From Devosia rhizoryzae (lineage in GTDB: Bacteria > Pseudomonadota > Alphaproteobacteria > Rhizobiales > Devosiaceae): a stretch of 64,000 nt of DNA. The stretch is from NCBI RefSeq assembly GCF_016698665.1, contig NZ_CP068046.1, positions 2,914,001 to 2,978,000 of the forward strand, written 5' to 3'. The notes under the pieces are model-generated. The model ran no database searches. It was not told the DNA's origin and saw only the letters and a list, made by a program, of their open reading frames with translations. Both the position numbers and the translations under genes were made by a program. Positions 50,880-59,681 of this stretch are shown here, one piece after another. Positions within the stretch are counted from its first letter, which is position 1. Every line of letters starts with the position of its first letter.

Positions 50880-51368
50880 TTACCCAAGATCGCGGGCCAT
50901 GACAAGCGCAGTGGCGGCGCTGCCGTCGGGCTGGGGATAATAGCCTTTGCGGGTCGAGATGGTCTTGAAACCCTGTTGTTTGTAGAGGCGGACGGCAGGC
51001 GTGTTGCCCTCCTCGACTTCCAAAAACATGCGCTTGGCCGGCGACATCATTAGGTCGGCAAAGACCGCATCGAGCAGGGCGCGGCCGATCTTCTTGCCGC
51101 GCCACTTTGGGTCAACGGCAATGGTCAAAAGCTCGGCTTCGTCGACAACAACGCGGATCAGGGCGAAGCCGGCGATGCGGCGCTTGGCGTCGCAAGCCAC
51201 GTAAACCGGGGTCATGCGATCGGCGAGAAAGGTCGAAAACTCCTCGGCCGGCCAGCCGCGGTAAAAGCCCAAGGCATGGATGCGCGCCATTTCCCTGGCG
51301 TCGCCCGCTTCGCCCATTTCGATATGGAGCCCCGCCGGGGCGAGCCAGAGCTTGTCCATGCTGCTCAC
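50880..51368 (-). CDS. rimI: Ribosomal-protein-alanine N-acetyltransferase RimI
   Basis: 162-residue GNAT enzyme. The acetyl-CoA loop is VDPKWRGKKIGRALLDAVFAD, preceded by AELLTIAV and followed by FLEVEEGNTPAVRLYKQQGF, all typical of RimI. It acetylates the N-terminus of ribosomal protein S18 in E. coli. The start overlaps the tsaB stop (ATGA), a conserved arrangement. The first ~17 residues are a non-conserved leader, so M4 or M18 could be alternative starts. Confidence 0.92.
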   Translation of the reverse strand: MSSMDKLWLAPAGLHIEMGEAGDAREMARIHALGFYRGWPAEEFSTFLADRMTPVYVACDAKRRIAGFALIRVVVDEAELLTIAVDPKWRGKKIGRALLDAVFADLMMSPAKRMFLEVEEGNTPAVRLYKQQGFKTISTRKGYYPQPDGSAATALVMARDLG

Positions 51369-51973
51369 GCCCGGCGCGGCACGCGCGAGGCGTCCTGCGG
51401 CTTGGCATCGGCGTCGCGCACATAGGCGGCGTGCGGCGGGAAGGCGGTGGGATCGGCATCGGCCGCAAAGCGCGCCAACTTGCCGATTTCGACGAAGGGG
51501 GACTCGATCAGCGTGCCATCTTGCGGGATAGCGGCGCGCGCTTCTGCCATGGGCAGCAGCCGGGGCCCGTCCCCGACTACGCCCGGCGCCGGAAAGGCTT
51601 CGAAATAGGCTTCGTCGCGCCGCGCATCGAGCAGAACCGCGACCGGCCCGGAGGGCGCGTTCAGCGAAATCGCGAGGAGGCTCGGCACGCCGATCACCGG
51701 CAGTTTTCGGGCAAGACCGAGGCCGCGGGCCGCTGAGAGGCCGATGCGCAGGCCGGTGAACGAGCCGGGCCCGGTCGTCGTGGCAATGCGCGCCAGCGCC
51801 TCGTAGCCGACGTCATTGCGCGCCAGGAGCGTGTTGATGCGGTCGAACAGGATTTCCGCGTGACCCTTGGCAATGTCTTCAACCAGCACTTCGCAATGCC
51901 CATCGGCCAGGAGCAGCGCGAGCTGCAGGCGGGGCGCGGCGGTATCGATGGCAAGGGTGATGGGCAGGGTCAC
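51365..51973 (-). CDS. tsaB: tRNA threonylcarbamoyladenosine protein TsaB
   Basis: 202-residue inactive-kinase-fold partner of TsaD in making t6A37 on ANN-decoding tRNAs. Seen: ITLAIDTAAPRLQLALLLAD, the helix EILFDRINTLL and TTGPGSFTGLRIGLSAARG, the family hallmark. The start is GTG. First gene of tsaB-rimI-mur; tsaE, the third factor, is not in the window although it often lies beside murU in this order. Confidence 0.93.
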   Translation of the reverse strand: MTLPITLAIDTAAPRLQLALLLADGHCEVLVEDIAKGHAEILFDRINTLLARNDVGYEALARIATTTGPGSFTGLRIGLSAARGLGLARKLPVIGVPSLLAISLNAPSGPVAVLLDARRDEAYFEAFPAPGVVGDGPRLLPMAEARAAIPQDGTLIESPFVEIGKLARFAADADPTAFPPHAAYVRDADAKPQDASRVPRRA

Positions 51974-51984
51974 GGCAGCAGAAA

Positions 51985-52116
51985 CCCCTCATCCGCCCTT
52001 CGGGCACCTTCTCCCGCAGGGGGAGAAGGGGGCACAGTGGTTGGTCTGGCACAGCGACTCCCCTCTCCCCTTGCGGGAGAGGGTGGCTCGGCCAGAGGCC
52101 GAGACGGGTGAGGGGT
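51985..52116. repeat. G+C-rich inverted repeat, copy 5 (CTCATCC variant)
   Basis: ACCCCTCATCCGCCCTTCGG runs on to CTTCTCCCGCAGGGGGAGAAGG. Then CTCCCCTCTCCCCTTGCGGG runs on to AGAGGGTGGCTCGGCCAGAG, and GAGACGGGTGAGGGGT closes it. CCCCTCATCC/GGGTGAGGGG form the outer arms and two inner hairpins sit inside. It lies between divergent tsaB and lnt, a place where it cannot be a terminator for either. Confidence 0.75.
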
Positions 52117-52224
52117 GCCAGATGCACTCCTAGCCTCGCGCTCGCGGCAAGTCCACCGCCTTGACGCTCCCAGTGCAGGCGACCACCTTGCCGCCATGTC
52201 CTTTGATTCGCCTTCCCCAAGCCG

Positions 52225-53838
52225 ATGACCTGGCTGGCCGAAACTGCCATGTTGAGCCAGGGCTGGCGCCGCTTCCTGCTGCTGCTGGTGGCGGGCGCGA
52301 TTGCCGGTCTCTCGGTGCCGCCGCTGTTTATTTTGCCGGCGCTGTTTGTCGCCATGCCGGTCTGGATCTGGGCCCTCGACGGCGCAGAGCGCGGCAAGGG
52401 TTGGCGGCGCATTTTCAGCCCGGCCTTCACTATCGGCTTTGCCTTCGGCTGGGGCTATTTCATTGTCGCCTTCCATTGGCTGGGCGCAGCCTTTTTTGTG
52501 GATGGCGGCTGGATCATCGGCGCGATGCCCTTTGCGATCGCGGCCCTTGCCGCGCTGATCGCCGTGTTCTGGGGATTCGGCAGCGCCTTTGCGCATCTGT
52601 TCTGGAGCCATGGCTGGACGCGGATCATCACGTTTTCCGCCTGGCTCGCCGCAGCCGAATTCGCGCGCGGCCATGTGCTGACGGGTTTTCCCTTCGATCT
52701 CCTCGGCTATAGCCTCACTGGCAGCGACGAGATGATGCAGCTGACCTCGGTAATCGGCATTTATGGCGTCACCTATCTGGCGCCGCTCCTGGCTTCGGTC
52801 CCGGCGCTGGTCTGGCCGGCAGATGACCGCTCCTGGTCGCGTCGCCTGGCGCCGCTTTTTCTTGCGCTCTTCGTCATCGCCGCGCAGCTCGGCTATGGCT
52901 ACAACCGGCTCGCCGGCACCATCTCCACCGAGCGGCAGGACATAGCGATGCGCCTTGTGCAGCCGCTGGTCTACGAGCATGCGGATTTCGGCAATGTCGA
53001 TCCGGTGGCGCTGGTCGATCGCCTGTTGATGCTGAGCGACATGCGCATGGACCCGACGGACCAGGGGCTGGGCGACATCACCCACCTGGTTTGGCCCGAA
53101 TCGAGCTTGCCGTTTTTCCTTGAAAGCTACCCCGATGCCTTGGCCCGCATCGCCCGGCTCTTGCCCGAGCAGACGACGCTGATCGCCGGCGTACCGCGCC
53201 TGCCCTATGAACTGGATGGCGCGCGAACCGGGGAGCCGCCCTTCAATTCCGTCGTGGCCATCGATACGGAAGGCGAGATCGTCGCGTCCTACGACAAGGC
53301 ACACCTCGTGCCCTTCGGCGAATTCCTGCCGTTTGCGACCTTCTTCCGGCAGATCGGCATCACGCAGTTCGTGCCCGGGGTCGATGGCTGGTCGGCCGGT
53401 GACGTTCGCCGGCGGGTCCTGGCCCTGCCTAATGCTCCTGCAGCCCTGGTTCTGGTCTGCTACGAGATCATTTTTTCAGGCGATCTGGGGGCCAGCGGCA
53501 GCGCGCAGTTCATGCTCAACCCGACCAACGATGCCTGGTTCGATGGCTCGATCGGACCGGCGCAGCATGCCCACCACGCGCGCGTCCGCGCGGTCGAAGA
53601 GGGCATGAGCCTGATCCGCGCTGCCAATACCGGCCTCACCTTTGCCACCGATCCGGTCGGCCGCATCACCGCCGAACTCGCGCCGGGGCAGATGGCGGCG
53701 CTCGATGTCCGCCCGCATCAAAGGCTCAACGGGACGATCTTCACTCGAGTGCGGCATTGGCCGTTCCTGATCGCGGTCATCGCGGGCATGCTGATCGGCC
53801 TTGTCGCATCGCGGCGGCTTCGACGCCGGCGGCTCTGA
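52225..53838 (+). CDS. lnt: Apolipoprotein N-acyltransferase
   Basis: 537-residue inner-membrane enzyme that adds the third acyl chain to lipoproteins. An N-terminal domain of about seven transmembrane helices (to about residue 225) precedes a periplasmic nitrilase domain with the catalytic triad E292 (WPESSLPF), K358 (YDKAHLVPFGE) and C412 (VCYEIIF). A last helix and a basic end (RRLRRRR) close it. In many Rhizobiales lnt follows corC; here those genes are 25 kb apart. The next gene starts 62 bases downstream. Confidence 0.95.
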   Translation: MTWLAETAMLSQGWRRFLLLLVAGAIAGLSVPPLFILPALFVAMPVWIWALDGAERGKGWRRIFSPAFTIGFAFGWGYFIVAFHWLGAAFFVDGGWIIGAMPFAIAALAALIAVFWGFGSAFAHLFWSHGWTRIITFSAWLAAAEFARGHVLTGFPFDLLGYSLTGSDEMMQLTSVIGIYGVTYLAPLLASVPALVWPADDRSWSRRLAPLFLALFVIAAQLGYGYNRLAGTISTERQDIAMRLVQPLVYEHADFGNVDPVALVDRLLMLSDMRMDPTDQGLGDITHLVWPESSLPFFLESYPDALARIARLLPEQTTLIAGVPRLPYELDGARTGEPPFNSVVAIDTEGEIVASYDKAHLVPFGEFLPFATFFRQIGITQFVPGVDGWSAGDVRRRVLALPNAPAALVLVCYEIIFSGDLGASGSAQFMLNPTNDAWFDGSIGPAQHAHHARVRAVEEGMSLIRAANTGLTFATDPVGRITAELAPGQMAALDVRPHQRLNGTIFTRVRHWPFLIAVIAGMLIGLVASRRLRRRRL

Positions 53839-53900
53839 GCGCCCTTCCCATCGCCTCCTCGGGCCTGCTACGTCTCACGCAGCACTTTGAGGAGAAGGCT

Positions 53901-55574
53901 GTGACCCCGATCGATCTTTCCGCCGCGCCGTTCCATCTCGATGAGACGGCGCAGGCCTGGGTGCACCAGACACGCGACAGTCTGAGTGCGCGGGATCGGC
54001 TGGCGCAGCTTTTCAATCTCCTCAGCCGCGAGGGGCCCGAAACGGCCATCGAAAGCCTGCGGACCTTCAAGCCGGGCGGGGTGACGCGCATCTTTTCGGC
54101 GAACCTTGCCGACGAGGTCGCGCTGATGCGCCAGGTCGATGGCGCCGGTCCGGTGCCGATGCTGGTGAGCGCCGATCTTGAAGGCAGCCGGATGAGCCTC
54201 CCCTTCGGCACGGAAGTGCCGAACCCGCTCGGGCTGGCTGCAGTGGACGATGTCGAGGCAACCGCGGCGATCTCGACCATCATGGCGGAAGAAGCGCGCG
54301 CCGTCGGGCTCAACTGGAGCTTTACGCCGGTCATCGACATCAACAAGGCGTGGCAAAGCGCCATTGTCGGCACGCGCTCCTATGGCTCGGACGTCGCTCG
54401 CATCGAGCGGCACGCCTTGGCACAAATCCGTGCCTTTCAGGCCAAGGGCATCGCCGCGACGGTCAAGCATTGGCCCGGCGAAGGCTATGACGACCGCGAC
54501 CAGCATCTGGTGACGACGGTCAATCCGCTGACGCTGGCGGAATGGGAGGCCAGCTTCGGCCGGCTTTATCGCGCGGCGATCGAGGCCGGGGTGATGAGCG
54601 TCATGTCGGCGCATATCGCCTTCCCGGCCTTTGTTCGCGAGCTCGATCCCGCGGTGGAAGGCGAGGCGTTCCGACCTGCCTCGGTCAGCCGCGTCCTCAA
54701 TCAGCAACTCTTGCGCGAACGGCTCGGCTTTAACGGGCTCATCGTTTCGGATGCGACAGGCATGGCGGGGCTTGGCGATTGGGGGCATCGCGACCAGACC
54801 GTGCCGGACCTTGTGATCGCCGGCTGCGACGTCATTCTTTTTTCCGACGACCCCAATGCCGACCTGATGCGGCTGGTTAAGGCGGTGGCCGACGGACGGC
54901 TTTCGCAGGAGCGCGTGGACGAAGCGGTAACGCGGGTGCTGGCCCTTAAGGCAGCGCTCGGACTGCACAAGCCGGAGCGTGTTCTACCGTCACTCTCCAC
55001 CGCCGAGATGATGATGGCGCGTTCGGATAGCCGCATCACCGCAAAGTCGGTGACCGAGCGGGTGCCGACGCTGGTCAAGGACGTCCAAAAGCTGCTGCCG
55101 CTGTCACCAGCCAAGCACAAGCGCGTGCTGGTGTTCTCGACGGGCGCAGTGCAGCCTTTTGCCCCCATGCCGCTTCCTTTGTCGCTTCCTGACCGGCTGC
55201 GGCAGGAAGGCTTTGAGGTAACGGAATTCTCGCCGGAGCTGGAGGTCAATCCCAAGGACTTCGACCTCGTGCTCTATCTTTTGGCCGAGGAAACGCTGCT
55301 GACGCGCGGACGCATTTTCCTCAACTGGCGGCAGCTGACCCGATCGGTGTTCGGGGCGATGCGGCGCTATTGGCACGATGTGCCCACGCTGATGGTCTCG
55401 CTGGGTTTCCCCTACTATCTCCACGACGCCCCGCGTGTGCCGACCTATGTCAACGCCTACGGGTCGAACGAGAACATGCAGGCAGCTGTGGTCGAGGCAC
55501 TGATGGGACGCATTGCGTGGACCGGCGTGAGCCCAGTCGACCCGTTCTGCGGCAGTGAGCAGGCGAAGTTCTAA
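53901..55574 (+). CDS. Glycoside hydrolase family 3 protein
   Basis: 557-residue GH3 enzyme. The GTG start has GAGGAG seven bases upstream; earlier in-frame codons overlap lnt. GH3 N-domain motifs: MLVSADLEGSRMSLPFG, VKHWPGEGYDDRDQHLV (K189-H190; NagZ has KHFPGHG...D-S-H) and GLIVSDATGM with candidate nucleophile D284. A C-terminal domain (about 400-557) is present, unlike the single-domain Gram-negative NagZ, and resembles two-domain beta-N-acetylglucosaminidases. No signal peptide is evident, so it may be cytoplasmic. Muropeptide recycling is possible but not proven. Confidence 0.85.
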   Translation: MTPIDLSAAPFHLDETAQAWVHQTRDSLSARDRLAQLFNLLSREGPETAIESLRTFKPGGVTRIFSANLADEVALMRQVDGAGPVPMLVSADLEGSRMSLPFGTEVPNPLGLAAVDDVEATAAISTIMAEEARAVGLNWSFTPVIDINKAWQSAIVGTRSYGSDVARIERHALAQIRAFQAKGIAATVKHWPGEGYDDRDQHLVTTVNPLTLAEWEASFGRLYRAAIEAGVMSVMSAHIAFPAFVRELDPAVEGEAFRPASVSRVLNQQLLRERLGFNGLIVSDATGMAGLGDWGHRDQTVPDLVIAGCDVILFSDDPNADLMRLVKAVADGRLSQERVDEAVTRVLALKAALGLHKPERVLPSLSTAEMMMARSDSRITAKSVTERVPTLVKDVQKLLPLSPAKHKRVLVFSTGAVQPFAPMPLPLSLPDRLRQEGFEVTEFSPELEVNPKDFDLVLYLLAEETLLTRGRIFLNWRQLTRSVFGAMRRYWHDVPTLMVSLGFPYYLHDAPRVPTYVNAYGSNENMQAAVVEALMGRIAWTGVSPVDPFCGSEQAKF

Positions 55575-55589
55575 CGCCGCCTTAAGACC

Positions 55590-55615
55590 CGGCCCGGCAA
55601 TTGCGCGCCGGGCCG
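55590..55615. terminator. Bidirectional hairpin between GH3 and metK
   Basis: CGGCCCGGC (55590-55598) and GCCGGGCCG (55607-55615) form a perfect 9-bp stem with an 8-nt loop between two convergent stops. T tracts are weak on both sides, but the position suits termination of both genes. Confidence 0.55.
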
Positions 55616-55621
55616 AAACGG

Positions 55622-56875
55622 TCAGGCCACGGCAGCCTTGAGTGCCTTCACCAGGTCGGTCTTCTCCCAGGAGAAGCTGCCATCGCGGCCGGCCTTGCGG
55701 CCGAAATGGCCGTAGGCGGAGGTCTTGGCGTAGATCGGCTTGTTGAGATCAAGATGCGTGCGGATGCCGCGGGGCGTGAGGTCCATGACTTGGGCCAGCG
55801 CGGTTTCGAGCTTTGCTTCGTCGACCGAGCCGGTGCCATGGAGGTCGACATAGATCGAGAGCGGCTTGGCGACGCCGATGGCATAGCTCAGCTGGATCGT
55901 GGCGCGATCGGCAAGGCCCGCAGCCACGACATTCTTGGCGAGGTATCGCGCCGCATAGGCCGCCGAGCGGTCGACCTTGGTCGGGTCCTTGCCCGAAAAG
56001 GCGCCACCGCCATGCGGGGCTGCGCCACCATAGGTGTCGACGATGATCTTGCGGCCGGTGAGACCGGCATCGCCATCGGGACCCCCGACGACGAACTTGC
56101 CGGTTGGGTTCACATGCCAGACGGTGTCGTCGGAAATCCAGCCTTCCGGCAGCGCCTCACGGATATAGGGCTCGACGATGTTGCGGACGTCGGCCGAACT
56201 CAGCTTGTCGTCCATATGCTGGGTGGAGAGGACGATCTGCGTCACGCCAACGGGCTTGCCATCCTGGTAGCGGACGGTGACCTGCGACTTGGCATCGGGC
56301 CCCAGCACCGCGGCCGGACCTTCGCCCGACTTGCGCGCCGTGGTCAGCGTTTCGAGAATCTTGTGGGCATAATAGATCGGCGCCGGCAGCAATTCGGGGG
56401 TTTCCCGGCTGGCATAACCGAACATGATGCCCTGGTCGCCTGCGCCAACATCCTTGTTGCCGGCTTCATCGACGCCCTGCGCGATATCGGCCGACTGGCC
56501 ATGCAGCAGCACGTCGATCTTGCAGGTCTTCCAGTGAAAACCGGACTGTTCGTAACCGATGTCGCGGACCGCCTTGCGCGCCGCCGACTTGAACTTGGCG
56601 GGGTTGATCACCGGAGCGCCCGAGGCGTCGGTGACGACCACGCCGTCCTTCTTCTTGAGAAGGGTTTCGGGCACACGCACTTCGCCGGCGATGACCACGC
56701 GATTGGTCGTGGCCAATGTTTCGCAGGCAATGCGCACCTGCGCCGGGTCCATACCGACTTTTTTGGCTTCCTTGAACACGAGATCGACGATCTCGTCGGA
56801 AATGCGGTCGCAGACCTTGTCGGGATGGCCTTCGGAGACAGATTCCGAGGTGAACTGGTAATCGGGACGGGCCAC
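55622..56875 (-). CDS. metK: S-adenosylmethionine synthetase
   Basis: 417-residue enzyme making SAM from methionine and [23 protein letters not shown] at residue 12 binds the substrates; [12 protein letters not shown] and the P-loop-like [19 protein letters not shown] are clear. The start is GTG (reading [12 protein letters not shown]) with AGAGG six bases upstream; the longer frame is not conserved. The mRNA leader has two adjacent perfect hairpins. It is divergent from the RNase D gene. Confidence 0.97.
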   Translation of the reverse strand: MARPDYQFTSESVSEGHPDKVCDRISDEIVDLVFKEAKKVGMDPAQVRIACETLATTNRVVIAGEVRVPETLLKKKDGVVVTDASGAPVINPAKFKSAARKAVRDIGYEQSGFHWKTCKIDVLLHGQSADIAQGVDEAGNKDVGAGDQGIMFGYASRETPELLPAPIYYAHKILETLTTARKSGEGPAAVLGPDAKSQVTVRYQDGKPVGVTQIVLSTQHMDDKLSSADVRNIVEPYIREALPEGWISDDTVWHVNPTGKFVVGGPDGDAGLTGRKIIVDTYGGAAPHGGGAFSGKDPTKVDRSAAYAARYLAKNVVAAGLADRATIQLSYAIGVAKPLSIYVDLHGTGSVDEAKLETALAQVMDLTPRGIRTHLDLNKPIYAKTSAYGHFGRKAGRDGSFSWEKTDLVKALKAAVA

Positions 56876-56902
56876 GTTAAACCTCTTTGCAAAGTGGCGA
56901 GG

Positions 56903-56939
56903 GCGCACGGGCAGTGCGCGTGTGGAGACGTCCCCACAC
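56903..56939 (-). promoter_or_regulatory. Structured metK leader with tandem hairpins
   Basis: On the minus strand GTGTGG-GGACGTCT-CCACAC (56939-56920) is followed directly by GCGCAC-TGCCC-GTGCGC (56919-56903), then 27 bases to the metK GTG. Both 6-bp stems are perfect and stacked without a gap. This may be a SAM-responsive or attenuator element; I could not match it to a named riboswitch. Confidence 0.5.
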
Positions 56940-57093
56940 TTTCAGCTTCGCTTCTCGCAGGTCACGGAGGCGAAATCAATATCCATATAAAGAAAGCTTT
57001 ATATCGTGCCGGTACGGTCCTGGAGAGCGCTGTGCCTTTTCTTGGCCACGGCTCTGTGCCAAGGAAGCTTCTAACCAAACGCGGGAATTCTTC

Positions 57094-57708
57094 ATGGCCA
57101 TTCGAGTGCATCGGGGCGATCTGCCCAATCTTTCCAACTATGGCCGCGAAGTTGCGATCGATACCGAAACCATGGGCCTCCATCCCCACCGCGATCGGCT
57201 CTGCGTCATCCAGCTGTCGCCCGGCGATGGCAGCGCCGATGTGGTGCAGATCCCGCAGGACGCAACCGAGGCGCCCAATCTCGTTAAGCTCCTGAGCGAT
57301 CCCGGCGTCACCAAGATTTTTCACTACGCCCGCTTCGACGTCGCCGTTTTGCAGAACCGCTTTGGCGTCGTCACCGGCCCAGTTTATTGCACCAAGATCG
57401 CGAGCAAGCTGGTCCGCACCTATACCGACCGCCATGGTCTCAAGGACCTCGTGCGCGAGCTGCTCAATGTCGACATGAGCAAGCAGCAGCAGAGTTCGGA
57501 CTGGGGCCACGAGAAGCTCAGCGATGCCCAACTCGAATATGCCGCTTCGGACGTGCTCTATCTCCACGATCTCAAGCGCCATCTCGATCGCATGCTGCAG
57601 CGCGAAGGCCGCACCGAACTGGCGCGCGAGTGTTTCGAGTTCCTAAAGACGCGCTGCGCGCTCGACCTGCTCGGCTGGGAAGAAACCGATATTTTTGCCC
57701 ATAGCTAA
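57094..57708 (+). CDS. rnd: RNase D-like 3'-5' exonuclease
   Basis: 204-residue DEDDy exonuclease. Catalytic residues can be placed: D23 and E25 (AIDTETMGL), D82 (HYARFDVAV), Y149 and D153 (YAASDVLYLHDL). The two C-terminal HRDC domains of E. coli RNase D are absent; this short form is usual in alphaproteobacteria. The start was set at MAIRVHRGDLPN, since the upstream open frame is not conserved. The stop abuts the lptC start (TAAATG), so RNase D is the first gene of an operon with lptC, lptA and lptB. Confidence 0.93.
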   Translation: MAIRVHRGDLPNLSNYGREVAIDTETMGLHPHRDRLCVIQLSPGDGSADVVQIPQDATEAPNLVKLLSDPGVTKIFHYARFDVAVLQNRFGVVTGPVYCTKIASKLVRTYTDRHGLKDLVRELLNVDMSKQQQSSDWGHEKLSDAQLEYAASDVLYLHDLKRHLDRMLQREGRTELARECFEFLKTRCALDLLGWEETDIFAHS

Positions 57709-58365
57709 ATGAGCATCAGCACCGCCGCCTCACTGCCGCCGATCCACCGACGCCTTCAGCGGCGCAACCGGCTCGTGCGCGTCTTGCGGCTAGCGGTGCC
57801 GATCCTGGGCGCGCTGGTGCTGTTCGCCCTGATGCTGCAGATCGTGCTGTCGAGCCTCGGCGGGCGCTTCAGCATCGGCCAAATCACCGTAACACCAGAC
57901 GCCGTGACAGTGGCCGCCCCCGACTATATCGGCGTCATGCAGGACGGCTCGTCCTATCGCGTCTCCGCCAGCAGCGCCCGTGCCACCACCGAGCGACCCG
58001 ACCTTATCGGTCTAGCCGAAGCCAAGCTGGTGCTCGACCGGATCGATGGCGTTCAGCTCAGCGCCGATGCTGCCCTTGCGCAGCTCGACACCACCAACCA
58101 GCTGACCATGGTGCCCGGCGTGGCGGACATCGCCGACTCGAGCGGAACCACCGGTACCCTGCGCGATTCCGTATTCGACTGGCAGGCGCAGCTTCTGACC
58201 ACCAATGGCGAGGTTGTGATCGATTATGCCGATGGCACCACGGTTCGGGCGGGCGGTCTCGTCTATGATGCGCAAAGCATGATCTGGACCTTCAACCGGT
58301 CCGTCGTCACCCTGCCTTCCACCCCCGGAGAGAACGATCTCTCGGACGGAGACCAAGACCCATGA
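57709..58365 (+). CDS. lptC: LPS export ABC transporter periplasmic protein LptC
   Basis: 218-residue bitopic protein: a basic cytoplasmic N-terminus (HRRLQRRNRLVRVLR), one helix (about 26-48), then a beta-jellyroll periplasmic domain. It receives lipopolysaccharide from LptBFG and passes it to LptA. Similarity at family level is low, as usual for LptC, but position between RNase D and lptA and topology agree. It starts directly after the RNase D stop and its own stop overlaps lptA (ATGA). Confidence 0.9.
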   Translation: MSISTAASLPPIHRRLQRRNRLVRVLRLAVPILGALVLFALMLQIVLSSLGGRFSIGQITVTPDAVTVAAPDYIGVMQDGSSYRVSASSARATTERPDLIGLAEAKLVLDRIDGVQLSADAALAQLDTTNQLTMVPGVADIADSSGTTGTLRDSVFDWQAQLLTTNGEVVIDYADGTTVRAGGLVYDAQSMIWTFNRSVVTLPSTPGENDLSDGDQDP

Positions 58366-58820
58366 CCCGACCTTTGCGTCTCCTTGCCACTGTCGCGTTC
58401 CTGCTGCCGCTGCCAGCTTTGGCGCAAAGCCAGGTGGAGATCACCTCCGACACCTTTGTCATGAACGAAGCCGTGCACGAGGCCGTGTTTACCGGCAACG
58501 TCATCGTCAAGCACCCGACCGTCAATGTCTGGGCGCCAAAGGTCGTCGCCACTTATGGCGAAGGCGGCACCACCGACATCGAGACCTTCGAGGCCTCTGG
58601 CGGCAATGTGCGTCTCCAGACCACGGATCAGGACGCCACCGGCGACCGCGCCGTGTTTACCCCCGCCGACCAGCTCCTGCGCCTTACCGGCAATGTGAAG
58701 GTCACCAACGCTTCGGGCACGATCGACGCGACCGAACTGGTGGTCAACCTCGAGACCAATGTCTCGACCTTCACCAGCTCTGGCGGCGGCCGCGTCACCG
58801 GTATTTTCTCCTCTAAATGA
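58362..58820 (+). CDS. lptA: LPS transport periplasmic protein LptA
   Basis: 152-residue OstA-like bridge protein with signal peptide MTRPLRLLATVAFLLPLPALAQ. The beta-jellyroll begins VEITSDTFVMNEAVHEAVFTGNVIV, the typical LptA strand pattern, and ATGDRAVFTPADQLLRLTGNV repeats it. It polymerises between LptC and LptD across the periplasm. Coupled by ATGA overlaps to lptC and lptB. Confidence 0.93.
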   Translation: MTRPLRLLATVAFLLPLPALAQSQVEITSDTFVMNEAVHEAVFTGNVIVKHPTVNVWAPKVVATYGEGGTTDIETFEASGGNVRLQTTDQDATGDRAVFTPADQLLRLTGNVKVTNASGTIDATELVVNLETNVSTFTSSGGGRVTGIFSSK

Positions 58821-59575
58821 GCGCTGAACCGGCGCGCCCGCGCATCGACCAGAAGGGCTGGCTCGTCGCCCATAGCCTGGCCAAGAGCTTTGGCAAGCGC
58901 GCCGTGGTGCGCGACGTTTCGCTCGCCGTGCGCCGCGGCGAGGCGGTGGGATTGCTCGGCCCCAATGGCGCCGGCAAGACCACGGTCTTCACCATGATCA
59001 TGGGCCTCGTCAAACCCGACGCCGGCAAGATCATGCTCGATGGCCAGGACATCACCCGCCTGCCGCTGTTCCAGCGCGGGCAATTGGGCATCGGCTACCT
59101 GCCGCAGGAGCCTTCCATCTTTCGTGGCCTCACCGTCACCGGCAATATCATGGCTGTGCTTGAAAACACTGTCAGCAACCGCGCTGAGCGCAAGCTGCGG
59201 CTCGAAGCGCTGCTCAACGAATTTTCCATTGCTCACCTCGCCAAGTCCAATGCCCTGGCCCTGTCCGGTGGCGAACGCCGCCGCGTCGAGATCGCACGGG
59301 CCCTCGCTGCCGATCCCGGCTTCATGCTGCTCGACGAACCTTTCGCCGGTGTCGACCCCATTGCCGTGTCCGAGGTCAAGGGCCTCGTCCGCCAGCTTAC
59401 GCAGCGCGGCATCGGCGTCCTGATCACCGATCACGCGGTGCGCGAAACCCTAAGCCTCGTCGATCGCGCCTATCTCATCCATGGCGGCAAGGTGATGATC
59501 CAGGGCAAGCCCGAGACCATCAGCGCCGATCCCGAAGCGCGCCGCGTCTATCTCGGCGAAAGCTTCTCGATCTAG
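58817..59575 (+). CDS. lptB: LPS export ABC transporter ATPase LptB
   Basis: 252-residue ATPase of the LptB2FG lipopolysaccharide extractor. Walker A LLGPNGAGKTT, Q-loop GYLPQEPSIFRGL, signature LSGGERRRVEIARAL, Walker B FMLLDEPFAGVDP and switch His in ITDHAVRETL, which is the LptB-specific sequence. The ATG overlaps the lptA stop. LptF and LptG are not in the window. The gene ends 11 bases before the sigma-54 promoter of rpoN. Confidence 0.96.
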   Translation: MSAEPARPRIDQKGWLVAHSLAKSFGKRAVVRDVSLAVRRGEAVGLLGPNGAGKTTVFTMIMGLVKPDAGKIMLDGQDITRLPLFQRGQLGIGYLPQEPSIFRGLTVTGNIMAVLENTVSNRAERKLRLEALLNEFSIAHLAKSNALALSGGERRRVEIARALAADPGFMLLDEPFAGVDPIAVSEVKGLVRQLTQRGIGVLITDHAVRETLSLVDRAYLIHGGKVMIQGKPETISADPEARRVYLGESFSI

Positions 59576-59586
59576 CTGATCAACTT

Positions 59587-59603
59587 CTGGCACGAAACTT
59601 GCC
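59587..59603 (+). promoter_or_regulatory. Sigma-54 (-24/-12) promoter of rpoN
   Basis: CTGGCACGAAACTTGCC has the -24 GG (59589-59590) and -12 GC (59601-59602) separated by exactly 10 bases and matches the consensus TGGCACG-N4-TTGC in every fixed position. It lies in the lptB-rpoN gap, about 80 bases before the rpoN ATG. It implies that rpoN transcription is under control of its own product. Confidence 0.8.
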
Positions 59604-59681
59604 ATCCGTTATCGTTCTTGCCATGGTGCGCGCGGGAAGTGGCCGGCAACGGCCCAAGTTTGCATCAAGGGCCGCTTGCGA

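Noticed and set aside
53757..53900. Start of the GH3 gene inside lnt
   Set aside because: The overlapping segment reads lnt out of frame; GTG 53901 has a strong GAGGAG ribosome site.
56903..56939. Naming the metK leader as a SAM/SAH, SAM-II or SAM-V riboswitch
   Set aside because: No conserved core or pseudoknot that I can recognise; reported only as a structured leader.
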